From Diogma glabrata (Eukaryota > Arthropoda > Insecta > Diptera > Cylindrotomidae): a DNA stretch of 64,000 nucleotides. Both the position numbers and the translations under genes were made by a program. Of the stretch, positions 34,341 through 45,808 are shown one piece after another. Each line of letters opens with the position of its first letter. Position 1 is the first letter of the stretch. A model generated the notes under the pieces. That model made no database searches, had not been told where the DNA came from, and saw nothing but the letters and a program-made list of their open reading frames with translations. Where the stretch lies: contig OY856188.1 in assembly GCA_963693315.1 (NCBI GenBank), positions 194,566,322-194,630,321 of the forward strand. Reading direction: 5' to 3'.

Positions 34341-35260
34341 GTTATCACATACGCCAAAGAATTGTTATGAATGTTTATATAATGGTTTTTAAAATTAAGA
34401 ATAACATTCTTCCAAAATACTTAAGTGAAAAACTTGTTTATGTGCATAATATATAATCATATCAGGTAAGAAATATATCTAACTTTAGACTAAATCTTGT
34501 TAATAATGAAAAAACACGTAATATGCTTATGTACAATGGTCTTAAAATTTTCAATGTGTTGCCGGGTGATTTAAAAAATTAAACAAATTTGAATAGATTT
34601 AAAGAACAAATTATAGTATTTATTAGAAATAATTATAGACCGAGAGCCCGCGACGGCCAGACCTTCGTTATTTTATAAAAGCTGAAAGTTTTCTGCGCAT
34701 ACCCCTTACTCAGGTAGGAACGATTAGCGACATATGATGTTTGGATCATGGTGGCTTTGGCAGGGAGCAGGTAACAAAGGGGCCTCCAAAGTTTCGTGAA
34801 AGTATAAAAGGTAATTTTTTTATATATTTTTCGGGATAGAAGTCACATCACGCATTGCCAGACACTTACTATCGTGCTAACCCCCTGCCAGACACCCTTA
34901 AACTTTAACAAATTGATAATGTTTAAGGGTGCCTGGCAGGGGGTTACCACGATAGTAAGTGTCTGGCAATGGGTGATGTGACTTCTAATACTACCCCGAA
35001 GAATATATAAAAAAATTACCTTTTATACTTTCACGAAACTTTGAAGGCCCCTTTGTTACCTGCTTCCTGCCAAAGCCACCATGATCCAAACTTCATATGT
35101 CGCTAATCGTTCCTACCTCAGTATGGGGTATGCGCAGAGAAACTTTCAGCTTTTATAAAATAACGAAGGTCTGGCCGTCGCGGGCTCTTAGTCTATTAGC
35201 TTATATGAAAATTTGTATTATAAAAAGAATAGTTTTAATAAATAAATATAATACACCGAA
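34341..35260 (+). pseudogene. Non-LTR retrotransposon RT C-terminus, split by a MITE
   Basis: Plus-strand translation from about 34341 gives HIRQRIVMNVYIMVFKI, NNILPKYLSEKLVYVHN, then a stop, YQVRNISNFRL, MYNGLKIFNVLPGDLKN, another stop, and RFKEQIIVFIRNNY at about 34636. This is the conserved C-terminal tail of CR1/L2/Jockey-type reverse transcriptases. Two in-frame stops make it non-functional. The 560 bp MITE inserts right after the tail; the 3' remainder (35196-35250) ends in AATAAATAAAT. Confidence 0.8.
34636..35195. mobile_element. Near-palindromic TTA-flanked MITE, 560 bp
   Basis: Ends TAGACCGAGAGCCCGCGACG and complement, flanked by TTA (34633-34635 and 35196-35198). The two halves are almost perfect inverted copies right up to a ~12 bp loop around 34912-34922, so the transcript would be one ~275 bp hairpin. 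Less AT-rich than its surroundings. The 3 bp duplication fits PIF/Harbinger-type mobilisation. Confidence 0.85.
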
Positions 35261-35639
35261 TATTATCTGACTTTGGTTATTTATCTGTCAAATTTAAAAA
35301 AAAAAAAAACAACGAAAAATCAACTCGCATACAACTGGCAAGTAACTGTCATCGTTTGAACAGTACAGTCTAATTTTTTTAGGCTATTGATCAGGCGAGC
35401 TACTGTCTACTGGAACACCAGTAGCTCACATCGTGTAAACTGGAATTTAGGTTGTTTGGTACTTAATGCAAGGAAGTTTTTTGGATCTTTTATTCAAAAT
35501 TGGTGTTTCATAATTTACTTAGCATTTTTATTTTTTTTTGTAAATTTTGATTTAAATCAGCGATTTAGGCCGTGTGTCAATACAGCTAAATCTAATTTTT
35601 TGAAGTCTAAAACTGATTTTTAATGGTTATATTCACCAC

Positions 35640-36960
35640 AAAAAATTTATTGCGACGCTGATGCATAGGCTGACTTCACCACAGCTCTGGAAACATAGTG
35701 TTCTGGATATATAATGAGCTAATATCCATCCAATACTTTAATTAAAAGCTAACCAATGTTATAGACTTCGTAGTTCTAATTATAAAAATATTAAAGAAAG
35801 CAGTAGTATCCCAACAAACATAAAATCTGTTGTACGAGAAAAAGTAAAAAAAAATGGTTTACCGGAAGTGACAAACCGGAAGTTAGGATGCAGAACTGTG
35901 GTGAACCGTACTAAATGTTTATGTACCAAGATTCATCCAATTCGATTATCTTTGTTCACTATCGCTAAAAGAACTAATCAGTTCCTTGCCATACATATTA
36001 GCATATTTTTGCAAAGTGTCATCAAAATTACTTAACGAATGAATGTTGTATCCTTCCAACAAACATTGAAACAATAAACAGATGTTCGGGAGGACGCCCA
36101 GTGCCCACCACTTATCCCAATATTGTCCAAAAACTAATCAATTCTTTGTCATTAAAGTCTTCATCTTTTTTCAAAGTGTCATTAAAATTGATTAATAAAT
36201 GAAGTCTGTATGCTGCCAAAAAACTTTAAAAACAAAGTGTGAAAAGTCAGCAGTTGTATGGTAGACCCCCCGTCACTTTGATCAATGTGTTCCAAAAGAT
36301 GATAATTATCTTCTTACGCTACTTGGAACCTTTTACATAAGTTTCGTCATAATCACTTCATTATTGTAGGCTATAGTATGCATAAAGACACTGAAAAAAC
36401 TTCCAAAAATTAAAAAAAATTGCTTTTACCGGAAGTAAAAAACCGGAAGTTGGGATGCAGAACTGATAACCATACTAAATGGTCATGTACCAAGTTTCAT
36501 TTAATTTGATTATCAGGTACAGATCTTATTGAGCTTTCAAAAAAAAACAGGTGTTTGGGACACTCCCCACCTATCGGTTCACTATCGCTCAAAAACTAAT
36601 CAGTTCCTTGCCATACATGTTTGCATATTTTTCCAAAGTGTCATCAAAATTCGTTCACGAACGGAAGCTGCGTGCTCCCAACAAACATTGAAAAAAGTGT
36701 GACACATTAAACAGGTGTTCGGGAGGACCCTCACCACTTATTCCGATATTGTCCAAAAACTAATCAGTTCTTTGTTACTTAAGTCTCTTTTCTATCTTTT
36801 TTCAGTGTCATTAAAATAAATTAATGAATGAACTCTGTATGCTCCAAACAAACTTAAAAAACAAAGTGTGAAAAGTCAACATTTGTATGGTAGACCCCCG
36901 GCCACTTTGATCAATGTGTCCCAAAAGATGATAACTATCTTCTCACACTAATTGGATGAT
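35640..36960. repeat. ~565 bp repeat family (ACCGGAAGT...), two tandem copies
   Basis: Landmarks ACCGGAAGTGACAAACCGGA (35863) and its variant at 36427, AAAACTAATCAGTTC(C)TTG, AAAGTGTCAT(C/T)AAAAT and GGTAGACCCCC recur in the same order. Further pieces occur at 45460-45780 and, inverted, at 52320-53170. No coding frame. Probably parts of a larger dispersed repeat. Confidence 0.7.
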
Positions 36961-36961
36961 G

Positions 36962-37735
36962 CTAATCCTCCGGCTCCATGTCCAGGTTCAGGGACGCCGC
37001 TACTGCGCTTGGGCGGTACCACAATACTTCCTTCGTCATGTTGGTTACATTATCAGCCTCACATGTGGGACATTTAATTTCAGGTTCAACTCTGCTCATG
37101 TATTTGTTTAGAATGCATGACCAACCGGATCTTACTTGAGCTAGGATGGATCTGGTGCTATGGGGTAGTTGGACCTCTTCGGCAGTGACTTTTGGTGGCT
37201 TTCTATTTAGGACACGATTTGGAGCATAGTTTCTTATTGCGTTTTCAACAGTTTTGGTGTGGAGTGCTTTAAAGCGAGTTTTATATGTAGATTCGTCAAT
37301 GTTACGAGTAACCTGGCTATCTCTGACATCTTGCAAAAAGTATCTTGCTGTCCTCCTTATGTATCTAGGTAGTTCGATCGGAGAGGATGTTGCTCTTTGT
37401 GACAGGCTAATATATATTGTTTGGTTAGCATTTCATTATGTTCACGGTCCGGCAATATGTTACATTCCTCGTGCAAGTGATCTCGGTGGGCCATCAAGTG
37501 ACCTCCTGTTGCGGTTCGGAAGGCAGCATTTTGTGTTGTTTGTAACTTATTCCAGTGAGTGTTGGCAACTTGGGGGTCCATATGGGTGCAGCATAATTTA
37601 TAATAGGTCTTCCTATTGTCTTGTAAGTTATTATTATGGTATCTTTATCTTTGCTACATGAACTATCCGCTAGTGCTTTCAATGCGTTATTCCTGTTTTT
37701 TTCAATCTAGAGTTTACTCTAGAATAATTCGTATC
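36962..37735 (-). pseudogene. Jockey-clade RT C-terminal remnant
   Basis: Minus-strand frames in order from 37735 down: RLKKTGITH.KALADSSCSK, TYKTIGRPIINYAAPIWTP; then THWNKLQTTQNAAFRTATG and HNEMLTKQYILACHKEQHP; then MQDVRDSQVTRNIDES and STRSILAQVRSGWSCILNKY, SRVEPEIKCPTCEADN, ending SAVAASLNLDMEPED and a stop at 36962. This is the classic end of Drosophila-type Jockey RT proteins with its Cys-containing tail. Frameshifts separate the three parts, and the N-terminal two thirds are missing. Confidence 0.92.
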
Positions 37736-37759
37736 GTCTAACAACACCATAAAGGATGT

Positions 37760-37850
37760 ATAATCAATAGAGACAAAGAGAAAGAGGAGAGATAGAGATA
37801 GAAGGAGAGATAGAGAGACAAGGAAAGATATAGAGGGGCAGAAGTTAAGA
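37760..37850. repeat. GA-rich purine tract
   Basis: About 90 bp nearly all purine on the plus strand, built from GAGAGATAGAGA-type units. Confidence 0.8.
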
Positions 37851-39018
37851 AGATAATAATGAGTCGAGTCGACGCAGTTGATGAGTTAGTTATTTAGCAG
37901 GTGTAATACAGGCACTCAATCAAAGTTCATCAGTGCAGGGTATCTAAGTCTAGCAGTTAAACTCCATAAATTACAGTTAACTACAAATATTCACAAAACG
38001 TGGGTCCGTTTACATGACAAATCTTAATTTTCACACTCACACCAATTATTATTTTTTTAAACGCATACTTTTCATAGTTCACAATAAAAAAATGCTAACA
38101 AGCCGTTAAAAATTACACATAATAACATAAAACAATGTACATAATAGTATATATTTGCTAAAGGCAAACATTGAGAAAATCAAACAAATATATAAGAAAA
38201 ATATAATTCGTTTGGTCTCTTTAAAGTTTTATTTTTATTTTTTGTAGTCAATATGGACAATAAATGGTAAATGTTATTGTAAAAATTTAATGATTTTAAT
38301 GTGTCTGATTTTTTTGGTCAGTTAAACGTCTCTTAAGTCAAAATTTTAAAAAGAATTGAACCGCAAGAAATATGGGTTAAAATTATTCGATCGTTCGCCG
38401 CTGGAAAAGGAAATCTGAAAATTATTTCGATTGTTTGTTGTTTGTTTTAAAATTTAAATATATAAAAAAGTAACTGTATTTTAAGATAGGGCTAGTCCTT
38501 TTGTTTGTTGTGTAATACATATATAAAATGAACCAAATGTAAAAAATTTTTGTTTTAATTTAAGATTTCTTTTATAAATTTATTGTTCATTCATTCAAAT
38601 ATGATTCCTTTAAGTTGATGAATAGAAATGTAAGATTAAAATAAATAAAACTAAATCTTTTCTATATGCAGTAGTAATAAGAGATTTCACCTAAAATGAA
38701 ATCTATTCAATTGTATGTTTTACATATGCAAATGATTGATTTAATTTTCGTGAAACGTATTGATAAAAAAATATACTTAATCCTCTTAAACAGATTTTTA
38801 AGAAAAACAACAACAATGACATAATAACGAAACCATCTTTAAAACCGGTTTTAGGCTTAAAACAATCTGTTCAGTCGATAAAACCGCTAATTATTTATGA
38901 AGTTATTAGTTAATTCTAACAACAACAACACACTGCTACGATCCTTACCGAACCGTTTAGTTTGCCGACATTAAACAGCATAAAACCCGAATGCAATACA
39001 CCGAAGTTAATGTTCAAG
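37851..39018. other. AT-rich region without recognisable gene
   Basis: No open frame, TIR pair or repeat stands out. This could be unique intergenic or intronic DNA. Confidence 0.4.
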
Positions 39019-39446
39019 GGGCTCGTTCGTAAACACCAAATCTCTAGCTTATTTTCCTATTTTGACGTTTGTGGCTGGAAATGGTCGTTCTTAAACTATT
39101 TCTTGCCTATTTAATAAAGCGATTTGACAGATAAAGTTGTTCGGAAACTCCATTTCTATTCCAAAATAGGCGATTCGATCGCCTATTTTGGACTTGCTCT
39201 TTTTGAGATCCTAAATAAGAACTGAGATCTAAAAGTGACATTTGCGGATTTTATTTGATTTTGATCAAAACAAATACAATATTATTATTAGAAATATAAA
39301 TTTTATATTTTATTTTGTGTGTCTCATTTATTTACTAGAAATATGAAAATTATTTTTTTTAAATCTGCATCAATATTTTAATACAAAAATTTATCAAATA
39401 AAAATTCAAAACTTAAACCATTTGTTTTTATTTTTCATAAGTTGAA

Positions 39447-40636
39447 AGCCGCTTTCCAATCGAGTGAATTGCTGAATGATTCACTTAAACTGAATTGTAT
39501 TCCGGAATTTGTATGTTCCAATGGTAATATTCAGTTTCCACTGAACGTAAACTGAGCTACTACAGAACTGAATTGAATTGAATAAAGTGAAGGAAAAAAT
39601 AGGTTCATCAGTTCAACATATTCATATTTTTTTATTTACGGTTTGAGGGTCAAACGTTAAAAATAATAAAAAAATAAATCGGAACATCCCAGTTAGAAGT
39701 GTTATCGATCAGTTATTGATAAACACTCGATAATGCAACATCTATATATCGATAACGCGTTATGTACATCATGATGAAATATCATCGATAATTTTTGTTC
39801 AAAACTGTGGCACCACATTATCGATGAAAACTATCAATAACATACAAGCTAGCTATTATCGATAACGCAATCAATTACCTGTTACCAATGTCGTTGTCAA
39901 TAACTGTTATTGAAAAGGTTATTGAATTGAAACCATTATTTGGTTTCAATACAAAATATAAATAAAAATCGGGGTGGTTTTAATTTCATATTAATTTTAT
40001 TTTCATATATTTTATTTTAAAAAACGGTTACATATTTACATTTAAACTTATATTGAATTTATATTTTAAAAAATCAACAATTATATATTTTTATGAAATT
40101 GAAATATGCACATATATAAATTTAATTTTAGGTTATAGATTAGTAGGCACTATATAATATAAATATTAAAAAATTATGCACATATTTCTTATATATAAAA
40201 AAAATTAACATATGACTGTTAAGATTTTTGTTTTATCTAACAATAAAATTAATATTAATACACCTTAATTTCATAATATAATAATTATCACTTCATTTAT
40301 ATAAATCACAATTCACAACACAGTCATCACTTTTGAAATTTGACAAAATGTCTGACTTTTGCTTACAAAAATGAGACAGCGCACCCAGATAACAATTTAT
40401 AGTTTTTTCTTTGTTCTGCTGGTCGATAACAACATCAATAACGGTTGTTATCGGTATTGGATTTTTAACTGGGATATTTGTTTGTGTCTAAATTTTCGAT
40501 TTTGGTTATGTATTTTTTATATGTCAAAAAATTGCTGTTTTTTGTTGTTTTGGCTCTATTTTTGATGATTTACTGAATATTAGACCAATTCAGTTTAAGT
40601 GAATCATTCAGTAATTCACTCGATTGGAAAGCGGCT
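39447..40636. mobile_element. Nested TIR element (AGCCGCTTTCCAATCGAGTG), 1.19 kb
   Basis: About 50 bp inverted ends, nearly perfect: AGCCGCTTTCCAATCGAGTG and the complement at 40617-40636. GAA is present on both sides and may be the target duplication. Confidence 0.8.
39685..40475. mobile_element. Innermost TIR element (CATCCCAGTTA), ~0.79 kb
   Basis: CATCCCAGTTAGAA at the left and TTTTTAACTGGGATA at the right, followed inwards by repeated GTTATCGAT/ATCGATAAC motifs on both sides. Ends are approximate. A 68-codon frame at 40359 crosses its boundary and is not a gene. Confidence 0.6.
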
Positions 40637-40912
40637 GAAATCTGCAAAAAATAATTTTTTCACACAAACCAAACATGTTTTGTGTTGTGTTTAGTTTGTT
40701 TTTCCTGTTGTTAAATTATTATAATTATTGTGATAAGTTTTAATACATAATTATTAATTTTTAATACTTCATATATATATTTAGGCAACTGGTCGTTCGG
40801 AAACAAAATGCCAATTCTTGTTCTTGTTGAAGATCTGATAGCCACGCCCCTTGGAATGACAGTTGCCTATTTTAGAAAATAAGCAAGCGATTTGGTGTTT
40901 CCGAACGAAACC

Positions 40913-43900
40913 AAGGTATATCTAGTAAAATGGATCATGTTATGAAGTTTTTTGTATCTTACCACATCTTAACAGAATTTCTATCAAAAAAATGAATTTG
41001 CTCTTTGAGTTTGATATAATAGTTTTCAACAGCATTTTTTTTCCTTTCATTTCAAATTATTTAGATTAATCTTTAAAACAGACAAACTTTTCATAATTTA
41101 TGACTACACTCATTTATACACTATTTTGTTTACCATTTATAGTTTAAACTACATACTATAAACACACCAAAAAACTAAAAGTTACTCAAAATACAAAAGC
41201 AATTAAAGAACAAAAATTAAAAGAAAGATAATAAAATAACATAAGAAAAGAGAAATGAAAATAACAATTTATTATTGTTATAATGATGTAAAAGACTAGA
41301 TTCCAACGAAATATAATAAACAATAAGAAAAAGAAATACAATAACAAAAAAAAATAAAAATCTAAGAAAAAATTAACGACAACGACAGCAAAAATTATTC
41401 AAATTTCAAAGATAGAAGTGAGTAGACGATTTAGAAGAATTTTATGAATGTATGTAGTTACATGGCGACAACATGCGAGTTTAAATCACTTTTTCATATG
41501 TAAAGTAAGTGTGTACCTACAGTGCACGTGCTTACTATATATTATAGTTTATTTCGTATGCAACTGTCGTATTGAAGGATGATCAACGTTAGATAATTAT
41601 GTTAAGTATTTCACCTATGTGTTTAATTGATTATAGTAAATCGGATTTGAATTATTATTATTCTTGTCATGATTGTCAAAATTATTTTTATGAATGACAA
41701 GCAATAGCAAGTATGTTAAGTTAATGATTTTTGATTTAATATGTAAGTAGACTTGGTTAGATTTGTTGTGTTATCACACCATAAATTGAATTGTTTTTCG
41801 AAACCAATATTCTCATACTTAGTATTATTGGTTTTAAAACAGGCATGTTTTGGTAGTGAAATGGTACATTTAAACTTGTTCTTAAAAATGGAACATATAA
41901 TCTTGTTCTCAAAAATGTATTCTAAATCTAATCTAATCATTCGCTAATAATCCATGAAAAATAAATTTCTTCTAAGAACCAGATTTAGTTTCTACTATTT
42001 ACAAATAGATACACAAATGTCCCGCGGCCCAGAAAAATCACTATTAAAAAAAATTCAATACCTCATACTAAGACAAGGAAATTAGAATAAAAAATTACAT
42101 GTACCAAAAAAAATATTGGCAAGAAAAATATAAAAGTATAAATAAAATATGAAAGAAAACTTAATTCTTGCTGACTAAACAACGGTAATTTTTGTTGATC
42201 CCTTCTATCTTCCAACATGTATTTAGTCCAAAATTTATCTTCTTGAATTGTATTTTTGCTGGTTCACCATGTTAATAGGAAGTTTTCCCGTTTCACGTAA
42301 ATCCATGTGTTATCCTATTTTTTTGTTGCTATATTTTAATAATATACATTACTGCTCTACGAAATATTAATACAGATTATTACGAGTACTAGTAGGCAAT
42401 TTTTAATATTACTTCGCAGTCGTTCTTTGAAAACCGATGCTGCAACCATCCATGCATTAGTATAATCGCACTCAATACACCTTGATTTATTTTTCTGCTG
42501 GTCAATTTCGACAACGTAGACAACTTTTAATATATGACCCCGAACAAATCAAACTTGATTTTTCACTTATGGCTTGAAATCAAGGACAAGTTGCTTCAAA
42601 ACCGTATATTTTATTTATTTCAGAAATAAAATGACCAAAAATAATTCACTCACGTGTCAATTTTATTAATTTGACCAAATTAATTTTATTTATCATATGA
42701 AAACAAACTTTTCTTTAAGAATATTTTTTTTGTCTTCACTCAGTAATATTTCAGTAAAAATTCTAATTTTAGAATTAAACGCTTGAAAGCTATTAACAAT
42801 CTACTCAAACCAAGTTTTTGTTTTAAAAAAGAAAACATCTTAATCTCTCTTAACTGTTTTTGTTTTTCTCTTTAAAAGAATTTCCATTTCCATTAAAAGA
42901 ATTTCCTTTGCATTTTTTTTGGTTACTCTCAGATAAAAATATGAGTTCGTTAGCACATCTTATTGCAAAATGTATAAAAGGAACATATAATTTGTTTGTA
43001 TTTAAAAGAAAATGTAATCGAATGTTAATAATTCAGAGATTCTGGTCGTTACAAAACTCGAATAACTAAGAGTAGTGATAACAGTTAGGAACACTAGTTG
43101 TTAGTTAATCGAGAAGATCAGATTTGAAAATCCCAAGAAAATTAGAAGAATTGACCAAGATGAATGCTCACTACGAGATAACCACAGTAACTGCACATAC
43201 AAGTATGTATGTAATGAAAAATGAAGATGTTGAAATAATAAATTATTGATTGTACCGCCTATCACTTGCACCCGTATTTTTGACCTTAGAAGCGAAGGGC
43301 TTATTGAACATCAGTATATTTGAGTCGTTGCACTGCTATGTCTCGAATAAATCCCCCCGTGGAGACACACCGGACCTTAGCATGATAACAACACCCAAAG
43401 TTACAATTCAAAGGTGGTTAGTTTGTACAAATAATTTATATAAGATAGGCACAAGTGGAGAGTGAAAAATAAATAGGTTCTATGGAATGAAGTCCCATAC
43501 TGTGAAGCCCATACGTCATTACCTCCTTCTGAGCGCATCAGTTTGCTCAAAAAATTTGCAATAAAAAGACTTAAAAGACTAATACTTTTACTGGAAAGTG
43601 CTCCAGGCACCAGAATTCAATTTAAGGCACTAGGGAGTCAACCTTTGCTATTGGTTATTATGAGAAGTGAGAACTTTAAAAAAAAAATTGTAAACGTTTA
43701 TTTTGTAGGGAAATTGGTAGAGCTTCTCATACCAAACTCCAAAGATATGGGTTGGAAAGTAGAACCATTATGGGTGAGGTGAACTAAAACAAACTTCAGA
43801 TAACCGCCGACTGAAGAACTCATTCTTAAGCCGCTCTCATCTAACTGGAACACGTTAAGCATATTTTAATGATTTATTAAACCAACCAGGGTACGATGAA

Positions 43901-44049
43901 ATAGATAAGTAAATGTAATAATAAAAAAAACAAGAAATAGAAAAATAAAGTAAAATAATAAAAAAAAATTAATCCAACAAAAGACCAACAAGACCATAAG
44001 TTAAATAATTAACAGATATCTGAAATAAGAAGACTATTATAATATGATA
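40913..44049. other. AT-rich region, no recognisable gene
   Basis: Up to about 43240 there is only AT-rich sequence and short chance frames. Between 43250 and 43790 base composition is more balanced and a 79-codon plus-strand frame occurs (43543-43782, beginning MLKKFAIKRLKRL); I do not recognise it. It may be degraded retroelement sequence belonging to the dead gypsy that follows. Confidence 0.35.
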
Positions 44050-44289
44050 TCTTAAGCATAGTAAGTCCCAATGGATTGACCATCTAAGTTCTGACATTTG
44101 TGCAGGAGATTACCAACCTTGCATTTTATTATGGCTGGTAAAAACTTTGGAGCTAGCTGGGCCAACAATTTTTGTACAGCATCACTTAAGTGATGTTGTC
44201 GTACCAAGACTCGTTGTTGTCGCTGAAACGTACGTAGTGGCGTTTGTAGGTTGTAATGCTGCTGCGACTTTTTGAATACGGTTCCATTT

Positions 44290-45450
44290 ATTGTTTAATG
44301 TGGGATCTGATGATCGCTAATTGATCCGCATGATCGTAAGCTCGTAATGTTGTATAAGTTTTCCTGTCTGATATTGCGTGTTGGTTGACGAAACAATGCG
44401 TAGTATGACTACAACTGAACGTAGGGCATAAGGCGCGATATCTCCCAGATGAGAATCCAAAGTGTGGTGTTGTTCCTTTATATAAAATCGAATAGCAGAC
44501 AGTATCGACTATTCACCCGTTCCGATGCGTTAGTCTGGAGACTGTAGACTCCTGTCTTCACATTTTGTTTATTCAATTTAGTTAATTCACAAGTCTGAAG
44601 AGGAAAACTCTCAGCACTGTGGTCGGTGTCCTTACAGGACACGGACATCTAAACAAACACCTTTTTACCATGGGACTTAGTGAAAGTCCTGTATGTGGGT
44701 GTTGTCTTGAAGAGGAGGAGGACTCGGAGCACTTTTTGTGTGTATGTCCAGCCTTTTCTAGGATCAGAGCTAGAATTTTTGGCGCTGAAACTGTAGAGGC
44801 TGGCACAATCAAACTGTCGCCAATACAGTTGGTTCTAGATTTCATTAAACTTACAGAAAGGCTTGTGGAATAGTTGTTATGAGACCAAACTCGGACACGG
44901 CGCTATGGACCGTAGAGTCTGCGTGCCAGGACAAGTTTTGCCTCGTGCAACTTGCCCAACCATTTCTAATCTAATCTAATCTAATCTAATTCACTTTGAA
45001 AATATTTGCTAAGCCATTGTCTACCATTGTCACTATGTAGACACTCTAAAACACCATAGGTTAGGAAGGCTTTATTCCTCAAGAATGCATTCACTGAGGG
45101 TGAGGTTGCATTTCTTAGAAGTTTGAGTAATACAAATTGCGACAGTTGATCAAGGATAATCAAGAGCACCATATGCCAAAATCTTGATCTGGAATACGAC
45201 TCAAAAAATCAAAATAAATACGCTGCCATGGTCGATCAGTTACAAACTGAAATTGCATTGGAGGACGCAATGTCTGGTTTGTTGCCTTTGATTGTTTGCA
45301 AACATCACAAGACACAACATTGTCATGAGCTTGTGACGCTATGCCAGACCAGTAATATAGACGACGAAAACCCCTCCAAACTCTTCTTCACCCCATTATT
45401 AGCAGTCAGCAGCTATACAGTTATCATGATGTTCCTTGATCAATCCTGTA
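44290..45450 (-). pseudogene. Integrase remnant of the dead gypsy element, split
   Basis: Zinc-finger side: VVSCDVCKQSKATNQTLRPP. Core: TDRPWQRIYFDFLSRI, LIILDQLSQFVLL, and the second catalytic Asp in ECLHSDNGRQWLSKYF (within the frame 44981-45172). After the R1-like insertion the reading continues as ELIKLNKQ..VKTGVY and TNASERVN, carrying the catalytic Glu. Stops and shifts interrupt it, so it cannot integrate DNA. Confidence 0.85.
44591..44986 (+). mobile_element. 5'-truncated R1/Jockey-like non-LTR tail
   Basis: Plus-strand frame SLKRKTLSTVVGVLTGHGHL, then VCGCCLEEEEDSEHFLCVCP with the C-C-H-C zinc motif, and FSRIRARIFG, ending at 44873. This is the conserved C-terminal end of R1/LOA/Jockey RT proteins. 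A 3' UTR and a (TCTAA)n tail (44969-44989) follow. TAATTCAC on both sides (44583-44590, 44987-44994) is the likely target duplication. It inserted into the dead integrase gene. Confidence 0.85.
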
Positions 45451-45459
45451 GTTAATATC

Positions 45460-45780
45460 GCTAAAAGACTAATCAGTTCCTTGCCATAAATATTTGCAGC
45501 TTTTTCCAAAGTGTCATCAAAATTCATTTACGAACGTATGTTGTATGCATGCAAACGTAAAACGTATGCATGCAAACGTTGTATGTATGCAAACAAAAGA
45601 AATTTTTTTTACCGGAAGTGACAAACCGAAAATTGGTATGCAGAAATATTGGAGACAGTACTAAAACCTTATATACCAAGTTTCCATAAGATCATCAGTC
45701 GGGATTAGAAGTTATTGAAGCTCTAAGTTCTACTCGAGGGTATAGCTTACCATCCACCTGTTCCACCAACGAAAAATCTT
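45460..45780. repeat. Piece of the ACCGGAAGT repeat family
   Basis: Contains CTAATCAGTTCCTTGCCAT, AAAGTGTCATCAAAATT and ACCGGAAGTGACAAACCG in the same order as 35640-36960, plus local duplication of GTATGCATGCAAACGT. It interrupts the dead gypsy pol. Confidence 0.65.
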
Positions 45781-45808
45781 GGGAAGCAGTTGTACTTTGG
45801 CTATCATA

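Larger units (their letters stand above)
34072..35441. mobile_element. TIR element (AGTTTACACGTGGTGAG), ~1.37 kb, split
   Basis: The left end AGTTTACACG.(T)GTGAG is mirrored by CTCACATCGTGTAAACT at the right. Paired motifs GACGAGTTACTGTA/TACTGTC and CAGTAACT lie inside both ends. The interior is largely a non-LTR retrotransposon tail which itself holds a MITE. Target duplication unresolved. Confidence 0.65.
39019..40912. mobile_element. Outer TIR element (GGCTCGTTCGTAAACACC), ~1.9 kb
   Basis: Left end GGCTCGTTCGTAAACACCAA pairs with TTGGTGTTTCCGAACGAAAC at the right; the match continues through CTAGCTTATTTTC/GAAAATAAGCAAG. AAGG flanks both ends and may be the target duplication. Sub-terminal CGATTTGACAG/CCTATTTTGG motifs repeat inside. 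It hosts two further nested elements. Confidence 0.75.

Noticed and set aside
37760..37850. Purine tract as an LTR polypurine tract
   Set aside because: Far too long, and no LTR follows; it is a GA-rich simple repeat.
40359..40565. 68-codon hydrophobic frame as a small membrane protein
   Set aside because: It crosses the boundary of the innermost TIR element and has simple T-rich composition.
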